A stretch of 64,000 nucleotides of DNA from an uncultured Nitrosomonadaceae bacterium (GCA_943787405.1 CALSMH010000002.1:114766-178765), one strand, 5' to 3'; positions 36,379 through 45,281 are shown, counted from the first letter of the stretch. Notes: generated from the sequence alone by a model not told the origin. Translations and numbers: made by a program.

Positions 36379-36720
36379 ATGAATAAATTAAACCGTAAAT
36401 ATAATGAAATGAATGAGGGTGAGAAGAATATATTTAAAGGATTAATGGTTGCTAAATCGTTTGCTTGTATTTTTTATTTAGCTGGTTGGATTGTGGGCTT
36501 TATAGCGTTGATGTCTTTCGTTGATGCTGCATTTGATGATGGTATTTATGTGGGCTGGTTAGGTTTCTTTCTAATTTTTGGTATCTGGTTGGTTTGTATT
36601 TGGCTTCATCATGGAACACGTAAAAACGTGTTTCGTGTAACGTATGAGTTAAATTGTATTTTTGAGGGGGATACACGTGATGAAGCATATAAAAAATGGA
36701 AGGAGGCGCAAGATTCGTAA
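36379..36720 (+). CDS. Two-helix membrane protein of unknown function
   Basis: The 113-residue protein has a basic N-terminus (NKLNRKYNEMNEGEKNIFKG), two transmembrane helices (AKSFACIFYLAGWIVGFIAL and VGWLGFFLIFGIWLVCIWLH) and a soluble tail with GDTRDEAYKKWKEAQDS. No family recognised. A TAAATG spacing suggests it follows 36099 in one transcript. Confidence 0.65.
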   Translation: MNKLNRKYNEMNEGEKNIFKGLMVAKSFACIFYLAGWIVGFIALMSFVDAAFDDGIYVGWLGFFLIFGIWLVCIWLHHGTRKNVFRVTYELNCIFEGDTRDEAYKKWKEAQDS

Positions 36721-36945
36721 AAATGCTTGGCGGAAATGGGTCTGACCTTAGGTCTGGATATTTAAAACAATATTGATGATTCATCAGTTGGGCGTGGCTA
36801 GAATTTAGCCTAAGTTAGGCTTCTCCTTCTGATAACCAATGAATTAAAAAAAGGGTATAGTAATTCTGTAGAAATAAGCTAGCTGGAAAAATTTGTTGCT
36901 AACAATAGAATGTGAGGTTAGTTAGCCCATGTCTAGAGGATTGCA

Positions 36946-37386
36946 ATGCATAAAGCCATACTGATGATTCTGTTAGTTTCTGCGAGTAGTAGTGCGATGG
37001 CAGAGTGGGTGAAAGTTGCCGTGAGTGCTAGAGAGGCGGGAGAAGAAGCCACCATGACCGCTTATGCTGACCCGGACACCATTCGAAAAACTGGTGATAG
37101 AGTAAGACTATGGGTTCTAGCTGATTACAAAATAATTAATGAGGAATATGGGATTGCATCAGCAAGGCAGAAAGATGAATATGATTGCAAGGAAAGGAAA
37201 CAGCGGAGGCTTTTTATAGTTTTTTATTCTGGACACATGAATAAAGGTGAAACGGTATTGATCCATAATGATAGAGGTGACTGGGAAGAAATTCCGCGGG
37301 GTAGCTTGGTAGAAGCTATGCTGCAATTTGCATGCGGATTTCAACCTAAATCGCCACTCACCTTGCCTCATGATATTTTTTATTAG
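36946..37386 (+). CDS. Surface-adhesin protein E-like secreted protein, paralogue 4
   Basis: Leader MHKAILMILLVSASSSAMA, mature start EWVKVAVSAREAG. It has YADPDTIRKTGDRVRLWVLA, YDCKERKQRRLFIVFYSGHM and LQFACGF, the Adhesin_E features with paired cysteines, and a C-terminal extension (QPKSPLTLPHDIFY) absent in the others. 146 residues. Confidence 0.82.
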   Translation: MHKAILMILLVSASSSAMAEWVKVAVSAREAGEEATMTAYADPDTIRKTGDRVRLWVLADYKIINEEYGIASARQKDEYDCKERKQRRLFIVFYSGHMNKGETVLIHNDRGDWEEIPRGSLVEAMLQFACGFQPKSPLTLPHDIFY

Positions 37387-37403
37387 ATGAGAAGAAATAC
37401 GAC

Positions 37404-38732
37404 ATGAAGAAATATATTTCATACTTAGCCTCTATTTTGATGCCAAAAAATAGCGTTGTGAAAACTGATAGTTTCAAAGATGCGACAGATGCATATAATA
37501 AAAACAATTACGTTAAAGCTATTGAATTATTTCGTCCATTAGCAACTAAAGGAAATGCGGCTGCACAGTGGCACCTTGGCTGGATGTATAAGAATGGTGA
37601 AGGTGTAATGCAAGACTATAAAGAAGCGGCGCTGTGGTATCAAAAGGCTGCTGATCAAGGAGACACAAATTCGCAATTTAATCTTGGTCTGATGTATTCC
37701 GCTGGCGACGGAGTAACCCAAGACTATAAAGAAGTAGTGAAATGGTATCGAAAAGCTGGTGATCAAGGTGATTTAGGCGCGCAATTTAATCTTGCCCTGA
37801 TGTATAAGAATGGTGAAGGTGTAACTCAGGACTCCGAGGAGTCAGCAAAATGGTATCTCTTGGCTGGTGATCAAGGGGATGTGGGGGCACAATTTAGCCT
37901 TGCTCAAATGTATGAGAGTGGTGAAGGCGTAATTCAAGACAATAAAGAATCAGCAAAATGGTACCACCTAGCTGCTGATCAAGGGCATGAAAGAGCGCAA
38001 TATAAGCTAGGCACGATATATGACGAGGGCATAGGCATAACTCAGGACTTTGAGGAAGCAGCTAAATGGTATCGGAAGGCGGGTGATCAAGGAGATGTAA
38101 GCTCGCAATATCTTCTTGGCGCGAAATATAATGAGGGGATAGGTGTACTTCAAGACCATGAGGAGTCTGCGAAGTGGTATCAGAGGGCTGGCGATCAAGG
38201 AGATGCAAGAGCGCAATATAACCTTGGCTTGATGTATAAGAATAACAAAGGGGTGAGCCTAGATCTTAAGGAATCAGTAAAGTGGTTTCGACTTGCTGCG
38301 GAGCAAGGGGATGCGGGTTCGCAATTTAACCTTGGCTTGTTGTATGACAATGGCCAGGGTGTGGTTCAAGATAATAAAGAATCAGCGAAATGGTTCCGAC
38401 TAGCTAGTGATCAAGGGCATGCAAGAGCGCAATATAATCTTGGCTTGATGTATAAGAATGGTGAAGGTGTAATACAAGATTATAAAGAAGCAGTGAATTT
38501 GTATCGACTTGCTGCGGAGCAGGGACATGCAAAAGCACAATCTAACCTTGGTTTTATGTATGCTATTGGTCAAGGTGTAATAAAAGACTATGTTTGCGCT
38601 CACATGTGGTGCAACCTTGCTGCTAGCAATGGACACAAAATTGCGAGACAAAATCTAGATAAAATAGCTAAAGGAATGACATCTGCTCAAATAGATGAGG
38701 CACAAGATATGGCGCGAGACTGTAAAACATAG
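37404..38732 (+). CDS. Large Sel1-repeat protein
   Basis: This 442-residue protein is built of about eleven 36-residue Sel1-like repeats (for example AQFNLALMYKNGEGVTQDSE and AQYNLGLMYKNGEGVIQDYK) with the family C-terminal cap (AHMWCNLAASNGHKIARQNL). The repeats are diverged, unlike the homogenised array at 27600. The leader MKKYISYLASILMPKNSVVK is weaker than in the other Sel1 genes, so export is uncertain. It starts 17 bp after adhesin-E paralogue 4. Confidence 0.86.
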   Translation: MKKYISYLASILMPKNSVVKTDSFKDATDAYNKNNYVKAIELFRPLATKGNAAAQWHLGWMYKNGEGVMQDYKEAALWYQKAADQGDTNSQFNLGLMYSAGDGVTQDYKEVVKWYRKAGDQGDLGAQFNLALMYKNGEGVTQDSEESAKWYLLAGDQGDVGAQFSLAQMYESGEGVIQDNKESAKWYHLAADQGHERAQYKLGTIYDEGIGITQDFEEAAKWYRKAGDQGDVSSQYLLGAKYNEGIGVLQDHEESAKWYQRAGDQGDARAQYNLGLMYKNNKGVSLDLKESVKWFRLAAEQGDAGSQFNLGLLYDNGQGVVQDNKESAKWFRLASDQGHARAQYNLGLMYKNGEGVIQDYKEAVNLYRLAAEQGHAKAQSNLGFMYAIGQGVIKDYVCAHMWCNLAASNGHKIARQNLDKIAKGMTSAQIDEAQDMARDCKT

Positions 38733-38764
38733 AATTGCAATAATTTATTCTTCTATACATACGT

Positions 38765-40093
38765 ATGAATCAGAATACTAATTTTATTCAGAGTGAATGG
38801 CTGCCTCCTGACGACCCACAACGTGAGCTGTTACATAACGTGGTGCATACCCGCCAAAGTCAGCGCATCCATTTGCCTGCGCTAGTTGTCTATATCGCAG
38901 TACTTAGTAATGATATTACCCTTGAGAAAGAGTGTGAGCATCTGCGCCGCCTACCTGGACAGGAGGGGCTTACGGTCGATTATTTACAGCATAACTTTCT
39001 CCGCCTACGGTTGCAGGGATATGCCCTGAGGTGGGAGCGCCACACTGAATTTACAAGTTATACGCTTGTACAACAATTGCCAGAGAGCGCGCAGCTGGGC
39101 GCGACAGATCCTGACTTACTTTCATCCTTAGTCTTGCCGAATGGTTGGTTAACTGGAATTCCTGGAAGAACATTTACTGCTATTAAACTGGTTATGGTGC
39201 ATGGAAATCTAAAGAGTCCAGAGGAAATGTTATTGTCGGCACGTAATTGGTTTGGTGAGCGCCCCATAGTGGCATCTCTGGTTGGAAGAAACAGTCACTC
39301 GCTTGTAGTGACAGATTTCATGCTTCGAGACAGTGGTTTTGAAAGAATGCTGGTGATAGCGCCACCTACAATATCGGTGACTCGGGCTGGGCGCATTGCT
39401 CAGCGGCTATTAGAAATAGAAACTTATCGTGTCATGGCGTTGCGTGGCCTACCCGTGGCCAAGAAACTTGATTCTGAGTTAGCAAATTCTGAGCAACAAT
39501 TAGCCAGTATCACAGACCAGCTTAAAAATAAAATTAGTTCTGAGCAAGAGTTACTGGATAGACTAGTTGCACTAGCAGTGGATATGGAACGTATCACTAT
39601 CGAACATATGTACCGATTTACTGCCACACGTGCCTATGACAAGATGATAACTCAACGTATTGCTGAATTAAAAGAGAAAGCTATACCTGGCACGCAAATC
39701 ATTGGCGAGTTCATGTGGCATCGTCTTTCTCCTGCTATAGCAAAAGTAGAAGATACTGCGCAGCGAATGGGCTCGCTTTCTGAACGAATTTCCCATACGA
39801 GCGCACTACTGCGTACGCAGGTTAATATACTGACTGAAGCACAGAATCAGCAATTACTTGAGAAACTTACGCGTGGTCAAGAATTACAATTGCGGCTACA
39901 GCGAACCGTGGAAGGTTTGTCGATTGCGGCCATCTCGTATTATGTAGTTAGCCTAATATTGTATTTAACAAAAGCTGGTAAGGCCGCAGGATTACTAGAC
40001 CATCCTGAGCTAATTACTGGAGTGATGATCCCATTAGTATTGTTTGTAGTCTGGCGCATCACGCGTCGTATTAAAAATAAATTTCTCAAATAA
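38765..40093 (+). CDS. DUF3422 family membrane protein
   Basis: The 442-residue protein matches DUF3422: N-terminal PPDDPQRELLHNVVHTRQSQ, then LPGQEGLTVDYLQHNFLRLR and RWERHTEFTSY. A long helical or coiled-coil region (about 215-380) and two C-terminal transmembrane helices (SIAAISYYVVSLILYLT and ELITGVMIPLVLFVVW) follow. The bulk should face the cytoplasm, anchored by the C-terminus. Function is unknown across the family. Its neighbours do not suggest a role. Confidence 0.88.
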   Translation: MNQNTNFIQSEWLPPDDPQRELLHNVVHTRQSQRIHLPALVVYIAVLSNDITLEKECEHLRRLPGQEGLTVDYLQHNFLRLRLQGYALRWERHTEFTSYTLVQQLPESAQLGATDPDLLSSLVLPNGWLTGIPGRTFTAIKLVMVHGNLKSPEEMLLSARNWFGERPIVASLVGRNSHSLVVTDFMLRDSGFERMLVIAPPTISVTRAGRIAQRLLEIETYRVMALRGLPVAKKLDSELANSEQQLASITDQLKNKISSEQELLDRLVALAVDMERITIEHMYRFTATRAYDKMITQRIAELKEKAIPGTQIIGEFMWHRLSPAIAKVEDTAQRMGSLSERISHTSALLRTQVNILTEAQNQQLLEKLTRGQELQLRLQRTVEGLSIAAISYYVVSLILYLTKAGKAAGLLDHPELITGVMIPLVLFVVWRITRRIKNKFLK

Positions 40094-40195
40094 TTTGGAT
40101 TGATAAGATTGATTCAGAAAGACAGAATTAAAGAATTATTGTTCTGTTTGTAATAGGCGCCTGTAACTGCATAGTAAGCGTGTTAAAATTTAATA

Positions 40196-41140
40196 CTATC
40201 GCTCAGGAAAAGTTATAATGCCGACTCCTGTTAGCGCAAGATCTACTATAAGCTGTGGTGGGTTTTGTAAATATGCTAAAAATGTCTGCGCCACAACTGA
40301 TAAGTTTTTTCCTGATGGGTAGGCGTAGTGCCACTGACAATTAATAGGGAAACCTTTTACATCAAGTATGGCTAGCTGATTTTTGTGTGAACCAAGAGTT
40401 AATGTGTGGCGTGACAATACTGAAACTCCTAAACCACCAAGTATAGCTTGCTTGATTGCCTCATTGCTTCCGAGGGTCATTTTGGTTTCTAGTTTTAAAT
40501 TCTGTTTAGTAAAAAAACTTTCTGTTTCAATACGTGTTCCCGAACCATTCTCTCTGAATATAAACGGCTCCTCAGCTATACGCTTTAGTGTAATTTTTTT
40601 CTTCTTGGCAAGTGGATGATTGACAGATGCAAGAACAACCAGAGGATTTTGCAGGAAGCTCTGGACTATTATTTCTTCATTTTTCGGTGGGAGGTCTAGA
40701 ATATAGAGATCGTCCATATTATTAGCTAGGCGGTTTAATATATGCTCACGGTTAGAAACCTCTAGAGATACTTCAATATCTGGATATTGCTGGCAAAACA
40801 TTCCAAGTAGGCGTGGAGCAAAGTACTCTGCGGTAGTTACCACCGCAAGTCTTAATCTTCCCGCCTTTAAACCCTTCATATCTGCTGCAATCATCTCAAA
40901 CTGAGTTAGATGCTCAAAAATACCAAGGCAAGCTTGATGTAACTCTCGCCCAGCTTCAGTTAGATACATTTTTTTGCCAATTTGTTCGAATAGCGGCAAG
41001 CCAATAGCATCAGTTAAATTTTTAATCTGCATTGATACCGTCGGTTGAGTTACGCATAGCTCTTCTGCAGCGCGCGTAAAGCTGCCTAACCTAGTAATAG
41101 TCTCAAATACTTCAAGTTGGCGTAAGCTACTATGGCGCAT
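40196..41140 (-). CDS. cbbR: LysR-family transcriptional regulator, CbbR-like
   Basis: The 314-residue protein has an N-terminal winged HTH (LRQLEVFETITRLGSFTRAA then ELCVTQPTVSMQIKNL) and a co-inducer domain with AVVTTAEYFAPRLLGMFCQQ, as in CbbR, the activator of Calvin-cycle genes in autotrophs. CbbR usually sits next to Rubisco genes. Here it is divergent from an orphan amoC with 143 bp between. Metabolite ligands of CbbR include NADPH and sugar phosphates in known cases. A strong inverted repeat lies in the intergenic region. Its target genes here are inferred, not shown. Confidence 0.85.
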   Translation of the reverse strand: MRHSSLRQLEVFETITRLGSFTRAAEELCVTQPTVSMQIKNLTDAIGLPLFEQIGKKMYLTEAGRELHQACLGIFEHLTQFEMIAADMKGLKAGRLRLAVVTTAEYFAPRLLGMFCQQYPDIEVSLEVSNREHILNRLANNMDDLYILDLPPKNEEIIVQSFLQNPLVVLASVNHPLAKKKKITLKRIAEEPFIFRENGSGTRIETESFFTKQNLKLETKMTLGSNEAIKQAILGGLGVSVLSRHTLTLGSHKNQLAILDVKGFPINCQWHYAYPSGKNLSVVAQTFLAYLQNPPQLIVDLALTGVGIITFPER

Positions 41141-41194
41141 TAGGTACTCCTTCTATGTATAGATTTATACCAATGATATCGATAACAAGAATTG

Positions 41195-41215
41195 ATTATT
41201 ATTTATAATAATAAT
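41195..41215 (+). promoter_or_regulatory. Inverted repeat, candidate LysR operator
   Basis: ATTATTATT-TAT-AATAATAAT is a perfect 9-bp inverted repeat with a 3-bp spacer and includes T-N11-A spacings, the classic LysR-type binding pattern. It lies between cbbR and amoC, 69 bp from the amoC start. AT-rich repeats arise by chance more easily, so this stays a candidate. Confidence 0.5.
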
Positions 41216-41283
41216 ATTACATAATATGCAGCGTGATGTAAAAAAATTTTTTTTGAGAAAAAAATATCAAGGAGGAATTAAAA

Positions 41284-42105
41284 ATGGCCGCGATATATAA
41301 GAAAACTGGGTCGGTAGCTAAAGAAACAGGTTCTCTTGCCTGGGATCAGTCACTTTGGTATGACTCAAGGTGGTATAAATTTGGCATGGCACTTATGCTA
41401 TTAGTAGCGTGTTTCTGGATTTGGTACCAACGTACTTTTGCTTATTCACATGGCATGGATTCGATGGAGCCTGAATTTGAAAAAGTCTGGATGGGTCTAT
41501 GGCGCGTTCACATGACAGTAATGCCTACCTTTGCATTGATTGCTTGGGGCTGGATCTGGAAAACAAGGGATACCAAAGAACAATTGGATAACCTGGATCC
41601 AAAACTAGAAATCAAACGCTATTTCTATTGGATGATGTGGTTAGGCGTATACCTATTCGGTGTGTATTGGGGCGGTAGCTTCTTCACCGAGCAAGATGCT
41701 TCATGGCATCAGGTAATCATACGCGATACTAGTTTCACACCTAGTCATGTCGTAGTATTTTATGGTTCTTTCCCAATGTACATTGTTTGCGGAATCTCTA
41801 GCTATCTTTACGCTATAACCCGTTTGCCACAGTACAGCAGAGGCACATCGTTTCCTTTAGTATTTGCGATTGCTGGTCCGCTGATGATTCTGCCAAACGT
41901 TGGTCTTAACGAATGGGGACATGCTTTCTGGTTCATGGAAGAACTATTCAGTGCACCATTGCATTGGGGATTTGTAATTCTGGGTTGGTCTGGTCTGTTC
42001 GCAGGCGGGGTTGCAGCACAGATAATTACTCGTTATTCCAATCTGACTGATGTGATCTGGAACAATTCTGATCCTATCATTCTGAATAACAGGATCAAAC
42101 CCTAA
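41284..42105 (+). CDS. amoC: Ammonia monooxygenase subunit C, orphan copy
   Basis: AmoC is an integral-membrane subunit of the copper ammonia monooxygenase. The 273-residue protein has about six helices and the betaproteobacterial signatures [60 protein letters not shown] then [17 protein letters not shown] (with the conserved Asp/His metal ligands) and [20 protein letters not shown]. The N-terminal tail is its own. No amoA or amoB follows, so it is a singleton like amoC3 of Nitrosomonas europaea, which is a stress-induced, sigma-E-linked variant. An AAGGAGGA ribosome site lies 8 bp before the ATG. Confidence 0.95.
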   Translation: MAAIYKKTGSVAKETGSLAWDQSLWYDSRWYKFGMALMLLVACFWIWYQRTFAYSHGMDSMEPEFEKVWMGLWRVHMTVMPTFALIAWGWIWKTRDTKEQLDNLDPKLEIKRYFYWMMWLGVYLFGVYWGGSFFTEQDASWHQVIIRDTSFTPSHVVVFYGSFPMYIVCGISSYLYAITRLPQYSRGTSFPLVFAIAGPLMILPNVGLNEWGHAFWFMEELFSAPLHWGFVILGWSGLFAGGVAAQIITRYSNLTDVIWNNSDPIILNNRIKP

Positions 42106-42145
42106 CAACTGGTTCTGATCTTTAACTATATCCTTCTCACCCCTT

Positions 42146-42170
42146 CCGCCCTCTGAGGAAAAGAGGGCGG
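42146..42170 (+). terminator. GC-rich hairpin after amoC
   Basis: CCGCCCTCT (42146-42154) pairs perfectly with AGAGGGCGG (42162-42170) around a 7-nt loop. It lies 40 bp after amoC and has no U-tract, so it may be a weak terminator or an mRNA stabiliser that sets the ratio of amoC to the downstream gene. Confidence 0.6.
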
Positions 42171-42220
42171 GCAGGGATTCTGATTCTCTAGGAATGAATT
42201 AACCAGAAAAGGATATGACT

Positions 42221-42802
42221 ATGACGTATAAGCAGTTACTACATTTAAATATTACGGTAATATTGATACTTATAGTAGGGCTTTATGCCGGCATGGCTGA
42301 TGCGCATGGAAATGTACCCTTGAACCAAGATAGCTGCGTTCGGGGAGAACAGGGAAGTAAGTTGCATCTCAGTACTTATCAGCCCCAGAATGAGCCTACT
42401 GCGCATTATTGCAGTGAGATTCCGACAGAGGGAGAGATTTTCTTTGTAGTGGATCTTATTGACCAGGCCTTACGTAACATTCCAGTCACTATGCGGATTG
42501 TCAGGGGTACCAGTGAGACAGAAGATGAAACTGTATCTATCGTACGTTCAGATTACTATCCAGATGGGGTAATTGGAGGAAGAACAAACCTAGAGCAGGG
42601 AAATTATACGGTATTTATTACCGGTGAGAGTATTCCTCCTGTGCATTATGAATACCCATTGCGGGTACAAATGGTAAATTATTCAGCGGTATTTCAAAAA
42701 GCAATAGGGCCTACAATAGCTCTGCTAGTACTGATATTTGTTGGCTATAAGTTAACAAAAACAAAAAAAGTACAGAATTGGCTGTCTTCTCGCCATGCTT
42801 AG
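42221..42802 (+). CDS. Periplasmic, C-terminally anchored protein of unknown function
   Basis: The 193-residue protein (ATG at 42221 chosen because AAAAGGA precedes it; an ATG at 42215 is too close) has a signal peptide ending MADA. If cleaved there, the mature chain begins with His: HGNVPLNQDSCVRGEQGSKL. The domain has two cysteines (DSC, HYC), beta-rich segments (EGEIFFVVDLIDQALRNIPV, TMRIVRG, NYTVFITG) and a single C-terminal helix (IGPTIALLVLIFVGYKL), so the domain faces the periplasm. Homologues are known beside amo/pmo-type genes in nitrifiers to my recollection, but the role is unassigned; an oxidase-maturation or copper-related role is inference. Confidence 0.7.
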   Translation: MTYKQLLHLNITVILILIVGLYAGMADAHGNVPLNQDSCVRGEQGSKLHLSTYQPQNEPTAHYCSEIPTEGEIFFVVDLIDQALRNIPVTMRIVRGTSETEDETVSIVRSDYYPDGVIGGRTNLEQGNYTVFITGESIPPVHYEYPLRVQMVNYSAVFQKAIGPTIALLVLIFVGYKLTKTKKVQNWLSSRHA

Positions 42803-42848
42803 AATACTTTAGACTTCTAGTAAAGAAGTATTAAGTAGGCTATTTTAT

Positions 42849-42926
42849 ATGGGAGGGATGTTCATTTTTGTAATACCCACTCTCATTTTTACCCTTCTTT
42901 CAATTTGGATGATAAAAAATAAATGA
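42849..42926 (+). CDS. Membrane micro-ORF coupled to the sigma factor gene
   Basis: Codons from the ATG at 42849 give MGGMFIFVIPTLIFTLLSIW then MIKNK (25 residues), a single hydrophobic helix with a basic tail. Its TGA overlaps the ATG of the sigma gene (ATGA). The overlap suggests translational coupling. No strong ribosome site is visible, so expression is uncertain. Confidence 0.45.
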   Translation: MGGMFIFVIPTLIFTLLSIWMIKNK

Positions 42927-43522
42927 ATATTGCTACTACCGATTTGGATTTAGTTAGGCAAAGCAAGTTAGGAAATCGTAACGCCTTTGATATATTAGTG
43001 GTCAAGCATCAGCATAAGCTTGCAAGCGTTATTTCTCGTTATCTTAAATTGCCCCAGCAAATTGAGGATGTAGTTCAGGATACTTTTATTAAGGCATACC
43101 TCGGAATCATGGCGTTTCGAGAAGATAGCAAATTCTCTACTTGGTTACATCGAATTGGGGTAAATGCCGCCTTAGACTTTTTGAACGCTGAGCGCAGACG
43201 TATTCCACTTTATCAACCGCCGGTTAACTCGGCTACTAACGAACTTATAGTTTCTGAGATTGCAGATGGTGAAAATCCAGAGCGGTTTCTATCATCCAAG
43301 CAAACTATTTCTAGTGTGTTGAATAGGTTGCCAGTAGAGTTACGTACGGCAATTACTCTTAGAGAGATTGACGGGTTAAGCTATGAGAAAATTGCAAGAA
43401 TTATGGGTTGCCCTGTTGGCACGGTAAGATCAAGGTTATCTCGTGCCCGTACAGACATAGCTGCTCAACTACATTCATTTGGACTTGCCATCTCTGGAAA
43501 ATGTATTGGTAGCACTGCTTAA
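42923..43522 (+). CDS. rpoE: RpoE-type ECF sigma factor
   Basis: The 199-residue protein has region 2 (QIEDVVQDTFIKAYLGIMAF then SKFSTWLHRIGVNAALDFLN) and region 4 (LPVELRTAITLREIDGLSYE then KIARIMGCPVGTVRSRLSRA), with the spacing of envelope-stress ECF sigmas. No anti-sigma (RseA-type) gene follows, in contrast to most rpoE operons; the next gene is an SDR on the same strand. It lies 0.8 kb downstream of orphan amoC. In N. europaea the singleton amoC3 is sigma-E controlled, so a regulatory link is plausible but not shown here. Confidence 0.92.
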   Translation: MNIATTDLDLVRQSKLGNRNAFDILVVKHQHKLASVISRYLKLPQQIEDVVQDTFIKAYLGIMAFREDSKFSTWLHRIGVNAALDFLNAERRRIPLYQPPVNSATNELIVSEIADGENPERFLSSKQTISSVLNRLPVELRTAITLREIDGLSYEKIARIMGCPVGTVRSRLSRARTDIAAQLHSFGLAISGKCIGSTA

Positions 43523-43627
43523 CAGTTTAGAAACCCCAAGAACTAATTTAATATATTTGTAAGTAAAATAGTGGAGGCGCCAAAATAGTAGGATTATGAG
43601 TCAACAAGGAAGGAGAAGCCGTTAATA

Positions 43628-44380
43628 ATGGAACAAACTACAATTAGCTACAAAAGTATGGCACCTCAGAACATTGCAGTTATTGGATGTTCGGGAGCCA
43701 TTGGTAGTGCATTAATGCATCAATTAGCGGCAATACACCCTGATGCAACTATCTATACTTTCTCCCGGAGCGATCCTAAGGAATACTCTGAGAATATTAT
43801 TCATACTAAAATTAAATACGAGAGCGAAATCTCTATCGAATCAGCAGCAATGAAGGCTTCAGAATATTTACCTTTAGATATGGTCATAGTGGCTACCGGT
43901 ATTCTGCATGATGAGGTTCTTATGCCAGAGAAATCATTGAAAGATTTATCCGCTGAAAAATTTATTCATTTATTTTCAGTTAACAGTGTTCTTCCGGCAA
44001 TAATTGCAAAACATTTTGTTCCTAGAATGAACAAAAAAAAGAGATCGGTTTTTGCAGCTTTATCCGCCCGAGTTGGGAGTATCTCAGATAACGAAATGGG
44101 CGGATGGTATTCATATCGAGCATCAAAATCAGCTCTGAATATGATTATTAAAAATGTGGCTATCGAAACAGCAAGAAAAAATAAACAAGCTATTTTTGTC
44201 GGCCTTCATCCGGGTACTGTGACCAGTTATTTATCGGAACCATTTCAATCAAATGTGCCTAAGGAAAAACTTTTTACCCCAGAATTTTCAGCAAAAAAGT
44301 TGATTGAAGTATTAGAAAAACTTACGTCAAGAGATAGTGGAAAATTCTTTGCCTGGGACGGAGAGGAAATTGAACCATAG
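43628..44380 (+). CDS. Short-chain dehydrogenase (CsgA/C-factor-like)
   Basis: The 250-residue SDR has the nucleotide motif NIAVIGCSGAIGSALMHQLA, the ATGILHDEVLMPEK segment, catalytic Ser in LSARVGSISDNE and YxxxK in YSYRASK. The family resembles C-factor of Myxococcus and fabG-like enzymes, with unknown substrate. An alternative start at 43658 (MAPQN) would remove ten residues. It is downstream of rpoE by 105 bp. Confidence 0.87.
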   Translation: MEQTTISYKSMAPQNIAVIGCSGAIGSALMHQLAAIHPDATIYTFSRSDPKEYSENIIHTKIKYESEISIESAAMKASEYLPLDMVIVATGILHDEVLMPEKSLKDLSAEKFIHLFSVNSVLPAIIAKHFVPRMNKKKRSVFAALSARVGSISDNEMGGWYSYRASKSALNMIIKNVAIETARKNKQAIFVGLHPGTVTSYLSEPFQSNVPKEKLFTPEFSAKKLIEVLEKLTSRDSGKFFAWDGEEIEP

Positions 44381-44572
44381 AATTAGCTCTCTATAGAATT
44401 ACATAAATTAATGTATAAAAATACTATATCTTTATGCCAACCAACAGATAATTTGGTGATTATTCTTAGTTTAAGGCGAGTTTTCACCTTAATAAATTGA
44501 ACTTATTTGATTTAAAAGTAATCTTAAAAAGAAGAATTTTTTCACACCACTGCTGTAATTAAGGAGAAAAAA

Positions 44573-45112
44573 ATGCGAACAGTTGCTTTTCTTTTATTTG
44601 GTTTTATATGCCTGCCAGTAATGGCTAGTGAAGAATCACTACTGGATCACGATGTTCGTCGCCTTGCATCAACTGAGGATATTAATCTCGGTCAGGCATA
44701 CTCAGATAAAGTAATCCTTGTAGTAAATACCGCATCAAAATGTGGATTCACGCCGCAATATGAAGGCTTGGAAAAACTTTATGAAGAATATGCTGACAAA
44801 GGTTTAGTTGTCATTGGTTTTCCATCTAATGATTTTCTTGGACAGGAGCCGGGGGCAGAGAAACAAATTCAGGATTTCTGCCGATTAACCTATGGAGTTA
44901 AATTTCCAATGTTTGAGAAAACGACAGTGACTAAAAAGAATGCCCATCCATTTTATGTCGCGTTAGCTGCCAGAGCTGGAACCTATCCTACTTGGAATTT
45001 TCATAAATATTTAATTGGAAGAGATGGCAAGCTAATTACTGATTTCAGTCCTAGTACTAGGCCATATGCAGATAAAGTGATTGCTGCAATAAAAAATGCG
45101 CTTTCAAAATAA
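44573..45112 (+). CDS. Periplasmic glutathione peroxidase-like protein
   Basis: The 179-residue protein has a signal peptide (LFGFICLPVMA) and a GPx domain: VNTASKCGFTPQYEGLEKLY with peroxidatic Cys in place of Sec, FPSNDFLGQEPGAEKQIQDF, and WNFHKYLIGRDG. The catalytic tetrad partner Trp/Asn is seen in WNF; the canonical NQF reads NDF. Such thiol peroxidases reduce peroxides with thioredoxin or glutathione. Export puts it in the periplasm. Confidence 0.9.
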   Translation: MRTVAFLLFGFICLPVMASEESLLDHDVRRLASTEDINLGQAYSDKVILVVNTASKCGFTPQYEGLEKLYEEYADKGLVVIGFPSNDFLGQEPGAEKQIQDFCRLTYGVKFPMFEKTTVTKKNAHPFYVALAARAGTYPTWNFHKYLIGRDGKLITDFSPSTRPYADKVIAAIKNALSK

Positions 45113-45281
45113 TAGTTATAACATTGTAAATTTTTATAAAATGCTTTTGCGACAGGTGATTATAAGTTGCAAAAATAATAAATAAAAATACAGTTTTAGT
45201 TATACTTTTTGATTTCTAACCTCTACTGTCCATCACTGTCAAAATTCATTGGCCCAAATTAATTTGTGGGCCATACAACTC

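Noticed and set aside
41141..41283. A sigma-E promoter (GGAACTT...TCTGA type) upstream of amoC
   Set aside because: I searched the 143-bp gap by eye and found no such motif. A link between the sigma factor and amoC rests on position and literature only.
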